Source: VFMC01 sp040380855 (GTDB taxonomy: Bacteria; Actinomycetota; Acidimicrobiia; Acidimicrobiales; Ilumatobacteraceae). Taken from it: 64,000 nt of DNA. The notes beneath the pieces are model-generated. The model saw only the letters and a list, made by a program, of their open reading frames with translations, did not search any database and was not told the DNA's origin. The stretch spans positions 77,201 to 141,200 of the forward strand of contig JBEIIG010000002.1 of NCBI GenBank assembly GCA_040380855.1, in the 5' to 3' direction. The position numbers and the translations under genes were made by a program. Below, in pieces: positions 48,946 through 57,371 of the stretch (positions within the stretch are counted from its first letter, which is position 1; each line of letters starts with the position of its first letter).

Positions 48946-51135
48946 GTGGCCGTGCGGGTGCTGTGGGTGATCAAGGGGCTCGGCCCCGGCGGTGCCGAGC
49001 ATCTGCTGGCCGAGACGGCGGGGACCATCGACCGGGCACGCGCCGAGGTGACCTGCGCCTATGTGCTGCCCTGGAAGGACCACCTGGTGGGAGGCCTCGA
49101 ACGCGCCGGAGTACGCACGGTGTGCGTCGGGCGTGCCGCCCAGGGTGAACGCGACCCCGGCTGGCCGCTGCGGCTCGCCCGCCTGGTGCGCGGTGGCGAC
49201 TGGGATGTGGTGCACGTGCACTCGCCCCTCCCGGCATCGGTCGCCCGCATCGCGGCCTGGTCGGTACGCGGGTCGCGGCCGCAGGTGATCACCACCGAAC
49301 ACAACGCATGGGGAACGTTCCAGTGGAGCACCCGGCTGCTCAACCGGCTGACGATCCGCCGCGACCACACGGTGTTCGCCGTGAGCGATGAGGTGCTCAC
49401 ATCGATCAAGGGCTCGACGAGGAAGCGGGCCGTCACCCTGCGCCACGGCATCGACATCGGCAAGGCGGCGACCTTCGCGTTGGCCCGCGACGAGGTGCGC
49501 GCCGAACTCGGGATCAGACCCGACGAGATCGTCATCGGCATCGTCGCCAACTTCCGACCGCAGAAGGACTACCCCACCCTGGTCCGCGCCGCTCGGCTGT
49601 TGCTCGACAGCGGCACGAAGGCCCGCTGGGTGGTGGTGGGCCAGGGGCCACTCGAGGCCGAGATCCGATCGCTCGCGGCCGACACCGGCCTCGCCGACGC
49701 GATGGTGTTCACCGGCTTCCGGCCCGACGCGCAGCGGGTGATGTCGGGGTTCGACATCTTCACGTTGTCGTCGGTGTTCGAAGGACTGCCTGTGGCGTTG
49801 ATGGAAGCATGTGCGCTCGGCTTGCCGGTCGCTGCCACTGCAGTGGGCGGTATCGCCGAGACCCTGTGCGACGGGGTCGACTCACTGCTCGTCGCGCCCA
49901 GCGATCCGGCCGCGCTGGCCGACGCGTGGCGGCGCCTCGTCGACGATCCGGTGCTGCGGCACCAGTTCGCCGCCGCAGCCCGCAACAAGGCACCCGACTT
50001 CGACGCCGACCGGGTGACCGAGACGCTGATGGCCGCCTACGACGCTGCTGTGTCGGCAGGTGGCGCTGCTGCCAGTGCCGCGCCCTCGGCCGACACCGCT
50101 GCTGACCGTTCCGATGCCGAACCCTCGGCTGCGCCGACCTCGGCACGCACCCGGCCCCCTGCCCTCGACATCCGCCCCGCCACCGCCGACGACCGCGACG
50201 CGATCCTGGCGCTGATGCAGCGAACGCTCGGCTGGGACAGCGACCCCCGATTCGCCACCCTGTTCAGCTGGAAGCACGAGCGCAACGTCTTCGGCCCTTC
50301 GCCAGCTTGGGTGGCGGTCGACGACGGTCGAGTCGTCGCTGTGCGCGTGTTCATGCGCTGGCAGTTCCAGCGCGACGGCGAGGTGCTGCGCGCCGTGCGC
50401 GCCGTCGACACCGCCACCGATCCCGAGTACCAGGGTCGTGGGCTCTTCACCGCGCTCACGCTCCACGGACTCGACGAGCTGCGCTCCGAAGGGGTCGACC
50501 TGGTGTTCAACACCCCGAACGACCAGAGTCGGCCCGGCTACCTGAAGATGGGGTGGCGTGAGGTGGGGCATCTGCCCGCGGTCGTCCATCCGCGAGGGGT
50601 CGGATCGCTCGCAACGATCGCCCGGGCCCGTGTTCCCGCCGACCTGTGGTCGCAGCCGGTCGACGTGGGGATCCCCTTCGACCAGTGGACCGAACGCCAT
50701 CGCGGTGATGCATGGGCGTGGCGGCGCGGCGATGCGGTGACCGCGCGACTGATGGCCACACACACCGACGTCGGTGCCGACGGTGGCGAGGCCTTCTACC
50801 GCTGGCGCTTCGGCACCGATCTGCTGCACTACCGGGTCGTCGAACACGACGACGGGGCCGTGGTGTTGCGTGCTCGCCGGCGCGGGCCTGCACTCGAACT
50901 CGTCCACGTGGCGTCGTTGGGCCTCGACACTGCACAGGCCGATCGGGCGATGGCCCGAGCGGTGCGGGCTGCCGGCGCCGACCATGCCATCCGCCTCGGC
51001 ACCGCCCGACTGCTGCACGGTCAATTGCCGCTCCCCGGTGGTGGCCCGGTGCTCACCTGGCGAGCCGTCACCCGGCCGGGTATGCCCCCGCTCGCCAACT
51101 GGGCCCTCACCATGGGCGATATCGAACTGTTCTGA
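48946..51135 (+). CDS. fusion: glycosyltransferase family 4 + GNAT acetyltransferase
   Basis: A 729-residue two-enzyme protein. Residues 1-~365 are a GT4 glycosyltransferase (LGPGGAEHLLAETAG, TTEHNAWGTFQWSTR, VIGIVANFRPQKDYPTLV and the E-x7-E motif EGLPVALMEACALGLPVAA). An Ala/Ser/Pro/Asp linker (~366-405) joins a GNAT domain (from ~407: LDIRPATADDRDAIL, AVDTATDPEYQGRGLFTALT, FNTPNDQSRPGYLKMGWRE) followed by ~150 more residues. The frame is continuous, with no stop or shift at the join. The two activities may glycosylate and acylate the same glycan. The next GT4 gene starts 12 bases downstream. Confidence 0.85.
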   Translation: MAVRVLWVIKGLGPGGAEHLLAETAGTIDRARAEVTCAYVLPWKDHLVGGLERAGVRTVCVGRAAQGERDPGWPLRLARLVRGGDWDVVHVHSPLPASVARIAAWSVRGSRPQVITTEHNAWGTFQWSTRLLNRLTIRRDHTVFAVSDEVLTSIKGSTRKRAVTLRHGIDIGKAATFALARDEVRAELGIRPDEIVIGIVANFRPQKDYPTLVRAARLLLDSGTKARWVVVGQGPLEAEIRSLAADTGLADAMVFTGFRPDAQRVMSGFDIFTLSSVFEGLPVALMEACALGLPVAATAVGGIAETLCDGVDSLLVAPSDPAALADAWRRLVDDPVLRHQFAAAARNKAPDFDADRVTETLMAAYDAAVSAGGAAASAAPSADTAADRSDAEPSAAPTSARTRPPALDIRPATADDRDAILALMQRTLGWDSDPRFATLFSWKHERNVFGPSPAWVAVDDGRVVAVRVFMRWQFQRDGEVLRAVRAVDTATDPEYQGRGLFTALTLHGLDELRSEGVDLVFNTPNDQSRPGYLKMGWREVGHLPAVVHPRGVGSLATIARARVPADLWSQPVDVGIPFDQWTERHRGDAWAWRRGDAVTARLMATHTDVGADGGEAFYRWRFGTDLLHYRVVEHDDGAVVLRARRRGPALELVHVASLGLDTAQADRAMARAVRAAGADHAIRLGTARLLHGQLPLPGGGPVLTWRAVTRPGMPPLANWALTMGDIELF

Positions 51136-51147
51136 AAGCGGGACGAG

Positions 51148-52215
51148 ATGCGCGTACTGCAGGTGATCACCGACCGCGATCGGCGCGGCGCCCAGGTGTT
51201 CGCCGTCGACCTCGAAGCGGCGTTGCGGGTGCTCGGCCACGAGGTGACGACGGTGGCCCTCGCGCCCGGCACGCGCAGCGCCCGACTCGACGTCGCCGTC
51301 CTGGGCGAGCAGGCACGCGGCCCGGCGACACTGCGCGCCCTGCGCCGCCGGATGGGCGAGGTCGACATCACCATCGCCCACGGCTCGTCGACCCTGCTCG
51401 CCTGCGCACTCGCCGGCCTCGGCCCCGGCCGACGGTTCGTCTACCGGCAGATCAGCGACTCGCGGTTCTGGGCACCCACCTGGTGGCGGCGTGGTCGGGT
51501 GATGGCCTATCTGCGTCTGCCACGACGGATCGTGGCGCTCTCGAACACCGCCGCGTCCGACCTCGTCGACTACCTGAAGGTGCCCTCCGACCGCATCGAC
51601 GTGGTGGCCAACGGCGTACCCCGCAACGGATTCGTCCCGATCTCGCCGTCGACACGCCACACGGCACGCGCCGACCTGGGCTTACCGCTCGACGCGTTCA
51701 TCGTGCTCTACATCGGTGCTCTGGCTCCCGAGAAGGGTGCGCACGTCGCAGTCGAGGCCGTGGCCGCGACCGAGTGCCATCTCGCGGTCGTGGGTGGCGG
51801 ACCCGACCGCGAGCGGATCGAATCGCTCGCAGCCACCACCGCAGCAGACCGCATCCATCTGCTCGGTGAGCGCTCCGACGTCCTTCCCGCCTATCAGGCC
51901 GCCGACGTCGTGGTGCTGCCGAGCCTCGGCGGCGATTCGATGCCGGCAACCCTCATCGAGGCGGGGCTCTGCGGTCTCCCCACCGTCAGTACACCGGTCG
52001 GCTCGATCACCGACATCGTGCTGCACGAACGCACCGGCATCGTCACCCCGATCGGCGACGTGGCGGCCACCACGGCGGCCTTCGAACGCCTCCGCACCGA
52101 TGCAGCGCTCCGGACGAGACTGGGCGAGGAGGCCGAGCGGCACTGCCTGACCACGTTCGAGATCGGAGTCGTCGCCAAGGGCTGGCAGGCGACGCTCGAA
52201 CGGGCGCTGCGCTAG
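51148..52215 (+). CDS. glycosyltransferase family 4
   Basis: A 355-residue GT-B enzyme. It opens MRVLQVITDRDRRGAQVFA, contains VYRQISDSRFW in the acceptor half, FIVLYIGALAPEKGAHVAVEA at the start of the donor half, and the E-x7-E region GGDSMPATLIEAGLCGLPTVST (first Glu replaced by Asp). It is probably co-transcribed with the GT4-GNAT fusion. Its TAG stop shares the palindrome CTAG with the stop of the convergent asnB gene, so the two genes overlap by 4 bases. Confidence 0.88.
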   Translation: MRVLQVITDRDRRGAQVFAVDLEAALRVLGHEVTTVALAPGTRSARLDVAVLGEQARGPATLRALRRRMGEVDITIAHGSSTLLACALAGLGPGRRFVYRQISDSRFWAPTWWRRGRVMAYLRLPRRIVALSNTAASDLVDYLKVPSDRIDVVANGVPRNGFVPISPSTRHTARADLGLPLDAFIVLYIGALAPEKGAHVAVEAVAATECHLAVVGGGPDRERIESLAATTAADRIHLLGERSDVLPAYQAADVVVLPSLGGDSMPATLIEAGLCGLPTVSTPVGSITDIVLHERTGIVTPIGDVAATTAAFERLRTDAALRTRLGEEAERHCLTTFEIGVVAKGWQATLERALR

Positions 52216-54203
52216 CTGCGCGACGTCGGGCGTGCAGCCTCGGCTCGCGCCGTCTCGTCGCGCAACCAGCTCTCGAGCATCAGCACCGACCACAGGCGGT
52301 AGTCGAAGTTGCGTGCGCCGGCGAGATGGTCGGACCACGTCTGGCGGAGCGCATCGCCGCTCAGCCAGCCATGGTGGACCGCACGCGACGACATCAGCAG
52401 ATCGCCGGCCCACTCGCGCAGCGGTCCACGCAGCCACGCCGCAAGGGGTGGGTCGAACCCCATCTTCGGGCGGTCGGTGATGGCGGCGGGGACCATGCCG
52501 GCCACCACCTCGCGCAGCACGATCTTGCCCACCCCGCCTGCAGTCTTCAGCGCCAGCGGTTGACGCCACGACCACTCGAGCAATCGGTGGTCGAGCAGCG
52601 GGGCGCGCACCTCGAGTGCCGCTGCCATGCTCGCCCGGTCGACCTTGGCCAGCATCTGGTCGGGGAGCACCACGGCCGTGTCGGTGAGTACCAGTTCCTC
52701 GACCGGATCGAGCCCGGCGATCGACGGGCCGTGCGGCACGGTGCCACGCCGGGCCACCGACTCGAGCGGCACCGCGTCGGCCGGCCAGATCTGCGCCAGG
52801 CTGGCCCACAGCCCGGTCTCGTCGGCCCGGAGCACGGCGGCCGCCTTCTGCACCTTGTCGCCGCCGTTCGGGACCCGCAGACGCGGTGGAAGCACTCGAC
52901 CGATTCCCTCCACGGCACGGTCGACCGTGGCCGGTGACGGCCGCAGCAGCGCCCGGGCCACCATGCCACGCGCCGATGCAGGCAGTGGCCGGACCCGGCG
53001 CCACAGCGAGTTGCCGAGCGCATGGCGGTTGTAGCCGGCGAAGATCTCGTCGCCGCCATCGCCTGCCAGGCACACCGTGAGGTGCTGCCGTGCGGCGCGG
53101 CACAGCATCAGGCTCGGCAACATCGACGGATCGGCGAACGGCTCGTCCCACACGCTCGCCAGGTGCGGCACCGCCGCCAGCACCTCGGCCACCGGCATGT
53201 CGACCGTGGTGTGCACGGTGCCGAGATGACGCGCCACCGACTCGGCGTGAACACTCTCGTCGAAGCCCACCTCGGGCATCCGCACCGTGAAGGTGCGCAG
53301 CCCCGATCCACCCAGGGCCTGCTGGGCGAGGGCGGCGACGAGGCTGCTGTCGATACCGCCCGACAGGAACGCGCCCAGGGGCACATCGCTCTCCATGCGG
53401 GTGGCGACGGCATCGGCGAGCAGCGTGCGGAGTTCCTCGACGGCTGCCGCCATGTCGACCGGACCGGTCGGACGAGCCGCGAGTGCGTCGGTGACGACCT
53501 CGGCGAGGTTCCACCAGGTGCGCTCGACCACTCGCACCTCGCCGTCGTCGAGGCGTGCTTCCAGCAGATGGCCCGGGGCCAACTGCTGGACGCCCTGATA
53601 GATGGTGCCGGGATGTGGCACGAAACCCCAGCGCAGGAGCGACGCCACAGCCGCCGGGTCGATCTCGGGCCGGAAGCCACCGAGCGCCCGGAACGCCTTC
53701 AACTCGCTGGCGAACCACAGTGCTCCGTCGACCACGGTCCAGTACAGCGGCTTCTCACCCAGGCGGTCGCGGGCCAGCACCAACCGCCGCTCGTCGCGGT
53801 CCCACGCGGCGAAGGCGAACATGCCGTTGGTGCGCGCGAGGGCGCGGTCGACACCCCAGGCGTCGAGCGCCTCGATGAGCGTCTCGGTGTCGCCGCGACC
53901 GCGGAAGATGCACCCCTCGGCAGCCAGGTCGGCACGCAGCGCGCGGTGGTTGTAGATCTCGCCGTTGAAGGCGATCACCCATCGCCCCGAGCGACTGTGC
54001 ATCGGCTGCGCGCCGAGGGGGCTCAGGTCGATCACGGCCAGGCGCCGATGGGCGAGCCCGATCCCGGCCGCCGCCTCGCACCAGATCGCATGCGCGTCGG
54101 GCCCGCGATGCGCCAGCGCGTGCTGCATCGCGTCGAGTGCTCCTTCGAGCGGCAGCAGGCCAACGTCGTGGCGCGCAGTCAGACAACCCGCGATCCCGCA
54201 CAC
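52212..54203 (-). CDS. asnB: asparagine synthase-like amidotransferase
   Basis: A 663-residue class II glutamine amidotransferase. The GTG start gives Met-Cys-Gly-Ile, so Cys2 is the N-terminal nucleophile after Met removal; HRRLAVIDLSPLGAQPM and FNGEIYNHRALRADL complete the glutaminase half. The synthetase half has the ATP pyrophosphatase motif LSGGIDSSLVAALA and AGDGGDEIFAGYNR. In glycan loci, AsnB-type proteins (e.g. WbpS) amidate uronic acids. The UDP-HexNAc dehydrogenase at 60962 would supply such a uronate, so a sugar-amide product is a reasonable guess. It is 10 bases downstream of the GT4 gene. Confidence 0.88.
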   Translation of the reverse strand: MCGIAGCLTARHDVGLLPLEGALDAMQHALAHRGPDAHAIWCEAAAGIGLAHRRLAVIDLSPLGAQPMHSRSGRWVIAFNGEIYNHRALRADLAAEGCIFRGRGDTETLIEALDAWGVDRALARTNGMFAFAAWDRDERRLVLARDRLGEKPLYWTVVDGALWFASELKAFRALGGFRPEIDPAAVASLLRWGFVPHPGTIYQGVQQLAPGHLLEARLDDGEVRVVERTWWNLAEVVTDALAARPTGPVDMAAAVEELRTLLADAVATRMESDVPLGAFLSGGIDSSLVAALAQQALGGSGLRTFTVRMPEVGFDESVHAESVARHLGTVHTTVDMPVAEVLAAVPHLASVWDEPFADPSMLPSLMLCRAARQHLTVCLAGDGGDEIFAGYNRHALGNSLWRRVRPLPASARGMVARALLRPSPATVDRAVEGIGRVLPPRLRVPNGGDKVQKAAAVLRADETGLWASLAQIWPADAVPLESVARRGTVPHGPSIAGLDPVEELVLTDTAVVLPDQMLAKVDRASMAAALEVRAPLLDHRLLEWSWRQPLALKTAGGVGKIVLREVVAGMVPAAITDRPKMGFDPPLAAWLRGPLREWAGDLLMSSRAVHHGWLSGDALRQTWSDHLAGARNFDYRLWSVLMLESWLRDETARAEAARPTSRS

Positions 54204-54213
54204 AGCGGCGACC

Positions 54214-55461
54214 TCAGCCCTTACCCGCTGCGGCAGACACACCCGCAGCCTCGGCGGCGGGTCGTGCGACGTGTGGTGGACCACCGGCAACGGTGCGGAA
54301 CAACGCAGCCATGTTGTCGGCGGAACGATCGAGTGTGAACCGCGCGGCGAAGTCGACGCTGCCGGCGGCGGCGAGGCGGTCGGCCATGGCCCGGTGGCGG
54401 AGCATCTGCTCGATGCACGCCGACATGCCGGCCACATCGCCGGGTTCGAAGATCAGCGCATTCTGGCCGTCGACGAGAATGCCGTCCATTCCCTCGAGGC
54501 GCGACGAGACGATCGGAGTGCCGAGGCACATCGCCTCCAACGCGATACCGGCCGTGCCCTCGTAGAGCGACGGCAGCACCATCACGTCGGACGCAGACAG
54601 GAGGTCGGCGACGTCGGGACGGTGACCGAGCAGCCGGACGTGGCGACCAGCACGGGGCAGCCGGGCGAGCTCGGCCTCGACAGCCGGCGACGCATTCCCC
54701 GCCCGTCCGGCGATCAGCACGACGAGATCGGGAAACGACACGGCGAGTTCATCGGCGGCGCGCACCAAGTCGACATGGGCTTTGGCGTGTTCGATCCGAC
54801 CCGCGGCGACGAGCACCGGTGCGTCTGGTGCGATAGCCAGCGCAGCACGCACCGCGGCCCGACGCTCGGTGGTACGCGCGCCCAGCGCGTCCGTGTCGCG
54901 GCCGCGCTCGACCACGCTGATCCGCCTCGCCGGAATGCGATAGGCCGCTGTGTGCAGCCGCGCGACACCTGGGGTGACGGCATGGAAGTGATCGACAAGC
55001 AGGTGGCCGGTCACGGCATCGACCAGGTTGACGACGCGAACTCGCCACCCGCCCGGCTTCGCGGCCGTGGGCCCGGTGGCTCGACGCGGCACATTCACGA
55101 ACGCGGCGATCACCGGCGTGCGCAGGCCGATACAGGCGAAACGGGCCACGTGATCGGCGGCGAACAGAGCCGAGTACACGACGTCGGGCCGTTCGCGCCT
55201 GATGATGGCGCGCAACTCGCGCACACGCCTGACGAAGCGCCCAGGCGGCAGCACCGCGACCTCGATCCCGCTCGCCCGGACGTCGTCCTCACTTCCTTCC
55301 GCAGCTCGGTAGAGCGTCGCCACCGATGCGCTGATGCCGCGCTCACCCAGCATCGGCAGCAGCACCGCGGTCGATCGTTCGGCACCACCGGCGCCGAGAC
55401 TGTCGAGCACGAACAGGACTCGTAGGGGCGCGGAGCCCGGGGCGACATGCGGGCTCGTCAC
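54214..55461 (-). CDS. glycosyltransferase family 4
   Basis: A 415-residue GT-B enzyme with VLFVLDSLGAGGAERSTAVLLP (acceptor-side glycine loop), VYSALFAADHVARF, VLVAAGRIEHAKAHVDLVRA (donor side) and EGTAGIALEAMCLGTPIVSS (E-x7-E). The GTG overlaps the stop of the GT2-methyltransferase gene (GTGA). The tail after ~390 is Ala-rich and disordered. Confidence 0.88.
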   Translation of the reverse strand: MTSPHVAPGSAPLRVLFVLDSLGAGGAERSTAVLLPMLGERGISASVATLYRAAEGSEDDVRASGIEVAVLPPGRFVRRVRELRAIIRRERPDVVYSALFAADHVARFACIGLRTPVIAAFVNVPRRATGPTAAKPGGWRVRVVNLVDAVTGHLLVDHFHAVTPGVARLHTAAYRIPARRISVVERGRDTDALGARTTERRAAVRAALAIAPDAPVLVAAGRIEHAKAHVDLVRAADELAVSFPDLVVLIAGRAGNASPAVEAELARLPRAGRHVRLLGHRPDVADLLSASDVMVLPSLYEGTAGIALEAMCLGTPIVSSRLEGMDGILVDGQNALIFEPGDVAGMSACIEQMLRHRAMADRLAAAGSVDFAARFTLDRSADNMAALFRTVAGGPPHVARPAAEAAGVSAAAGKG

Positions 55462-57233
55462 GCCCGGCGCTCGCTCGTCCCTGCCGGTTGGCACAACCAG
55501 GCCGTGTTCGATCGGCGGTCGGGAACCGCCTTCAGGTGCAGGATCCGCCACACGATCCGCTTCACCTCGAGCAGCGTCAACCGATACCCGCGAGGCAGGA
55601 AGCGACGCCGCTCGACGATCTGCAGCCCGACGGACTCGAGGAGCAACTCGAACTCGTCGCGGGTCCACTCGCGCACGTGGCGCGGATTGGTGGGCGGACC
55701 GACCGGCGTCGGCACGTCGAACCTCATGCGATCGGGCGTGGAGATGAGCAATTGGCCCCCGTCGGCGATCAGTGCCGCGAGTTGACGCAGGAGGAACACC
55801 GGTTGCTCGACGTGTTCGATCACATCGGCGCACACCAGAAGGTCGAAGCCGCGACCGGCGAGCTGCTGCCAGTCGGCTTCGAGCATCAGATCGCCGTCGA
55901 TCCACTCGATCGCCGGACAGCGGGTACGGGCCAGCGCCACACCACTGCCCTGGTCGAATCCCACCGTCGTGGCAGCGACGGGGAGCACGTACTTCTCGAG
56001 CTTCACTCCCGAACCGGTACCCACATCGAGCACGGCCTCCCAGCCGCCGCGCCTGACGAGTTGGGCAGCCCAGCGATACACGGGTTCCTGGTACAGGGTG
56101 TTGTTCAGCGACGGCTTCTCCCAGTAGGGCATCCCCTCGCTGTCGGCCGAGGCCTGTGGATTGCGTTCGTAGCGCCATGGCAGGAAGAGGTGATCCTCGG
56201 TGCTGGCATGGAGCGCCTCGAGTTCGTGCACCACCGGGAGCGGCAGGCGCTGGCCACCTGATGCGGTGCTGACCTTGCCCCACAGCCGGCGGGCGACCCA
56301 CGGGACGAGTGCCACCAGCAGTCGGCCCAGACGACGTGGATCGGTGGGTTGGGCCGTGAACGAGCGCCAGAGATGCCGGCGGCCGAGATCGAATCTCCCC
56401 ATGCGGATCGCGGCGACGCCGACGACACCGTTGTGATCGGCACGTTTGGCACGGTCGCCCGCAAAAGCCTGCGCATGGCGGGCGAGGACCCAGCGACCAC
56501 CGTCGAGGCCGAGCTGAGGCCACTGCATCGGCCGGTCGTCGTGGTCTCGGACGGTGTACCGCAGGAGCGGCTCGTGCACCGCGGTCGTGGTGAGGCCGGA
56601 TTCCTTGCACACCGTCACGGCCCGGATCAGCAACTCGAACTGATGGATGAAGGGCAGGCCCTCGAGATACCCGCCGGCTTGTTCGAACACGTCGCGACGC
56701 ATCATCCACGTGGCACCCCAGTAGCTGCCCTCGACGTTGCCGAGCACCTCGCCGAGCGGTCGCGGCATCCAGAGCTCCTTCGTGGAGCCGTCCTCGGTGA
56801 CGCGCCGGTGACCGCAGAACACGATTCCCGTATCGGCCTTCGCTGCAGCGAGCAGGCGCTCGATCCAATCCGGCTCGACCGAGTCGTCGTCGTCGAGGAA
56901 GACCAACCACTCGCCTCGCGCTGCGCGGGCGCCGGCGTTGCGCGAGGCAGTGAGACCCCGGTTCGTGTGGCCAGGATGCTCGACCACCGAGATGGGCAAC
57001 GCATCCGGATCACCGACCCCGGCGTCACGCAGTGCCTGCACGTGTTCGTAGGTGCCGTCGGTCGATCCGTCGTCGACCACGAGAATCTCGAGATCACGCC
57101 GGGTCTGGGCCTCGACACTGGCGATCGCCCGGCCGACCAGTGCCACACGGTTGAACGTGTTCACCACCACGCTCACGCGGGGCGCCGGGCTGCGCTCACC
57201 AGTAGTCTGATCGAGGTTGGTCTGGGTCTGCAT
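55458..57233 (-). CDS. fusion: GT2 glycosyltransferase + SAM methyltransferase
   Basis: A 591-residue protein. Residues ~18-240 are a GT-A family 2 glycosyltransferase (VSVVVNTFNRVALVGRAIAS, ILVVDDGSTDGTYEH, and the DxD-like FLDDDDSVEP). A ~100-residue linker is followed by a class I methyltransferase (~395-545): VLDVGTGSGVKLEKYV (SAM loop), DGDLMLEADW and LLVCADVIEHVEQPVFLL. The late PRGYRLTLLEVKRIVW helix is typical of sugar O-methyltransferases. It probably adds and methylates one sugar residue, which often caps a chain. The ATG has GGAG 5 bases upstream. The gene starts a minus-strand run of three. Confidence 0.87.
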   Translation of the reverse strand: MQTQTNLDQTTGERSPAPRVSVVVNTFNRVALVGRAIASVEAQTRRDLEILVVDDGSTDGTYEHVQALRDAGVGDPDALPISVVEHPGHTNRGLTASRNAGARAARGEWLVFLDDDDSVEPDWIERLLAAAKADTGIVFCGHRRVTEDGSTKELWMPRPLGEVLGNVEGSYWGATWMMRRDVFEQAGGYLEGLPFIHQFELLIRAVTVCKESGLTTTAVHEPLLRYTVRDHDDRPMQWPQLGLDGGRWVLARHAQAFAGDRAKRADHNGVVGVAAIRMGRFDLGRRHLWRSFTAQPTDPRRLGRLLVALVPWVARRLWGKVSTASGGQRLPLPVVHELEALHASTEDHLFLPWRYERNPQASADSEGMPYWEKPSLNNTLYQEPVYRWAAQLVRRGGWEAVLDVGTGSGVKLEKYVLPVAATTVGFDQGSGVALARTRCPAIEWIDGDLMLEADWQQLAGRGFDLLVCADVIEHVEQPVFLLRQLAALIADGGQLLISTPDRMRFDVPTPVGPPTNPRHVREWTRDEFELLLESVGLQIVERRRFLPRGYRLTLLEVKRIVWRILHLKAVPDRRSNTAWLCQPAGTSERRA

Positions 57234-57371
57234 CGATGCTCCGATCCGCACTCGGAGTGCCGAGCGTGCGAGATTCCTGAATTCTTTCGTTGACTGTCCG
57301 GCAATCCGCCGCCAGTTCCAGACAGTCAATCAAGAGTTCCCGGACACATCGGGCAACTGCGTGGTCAACGA

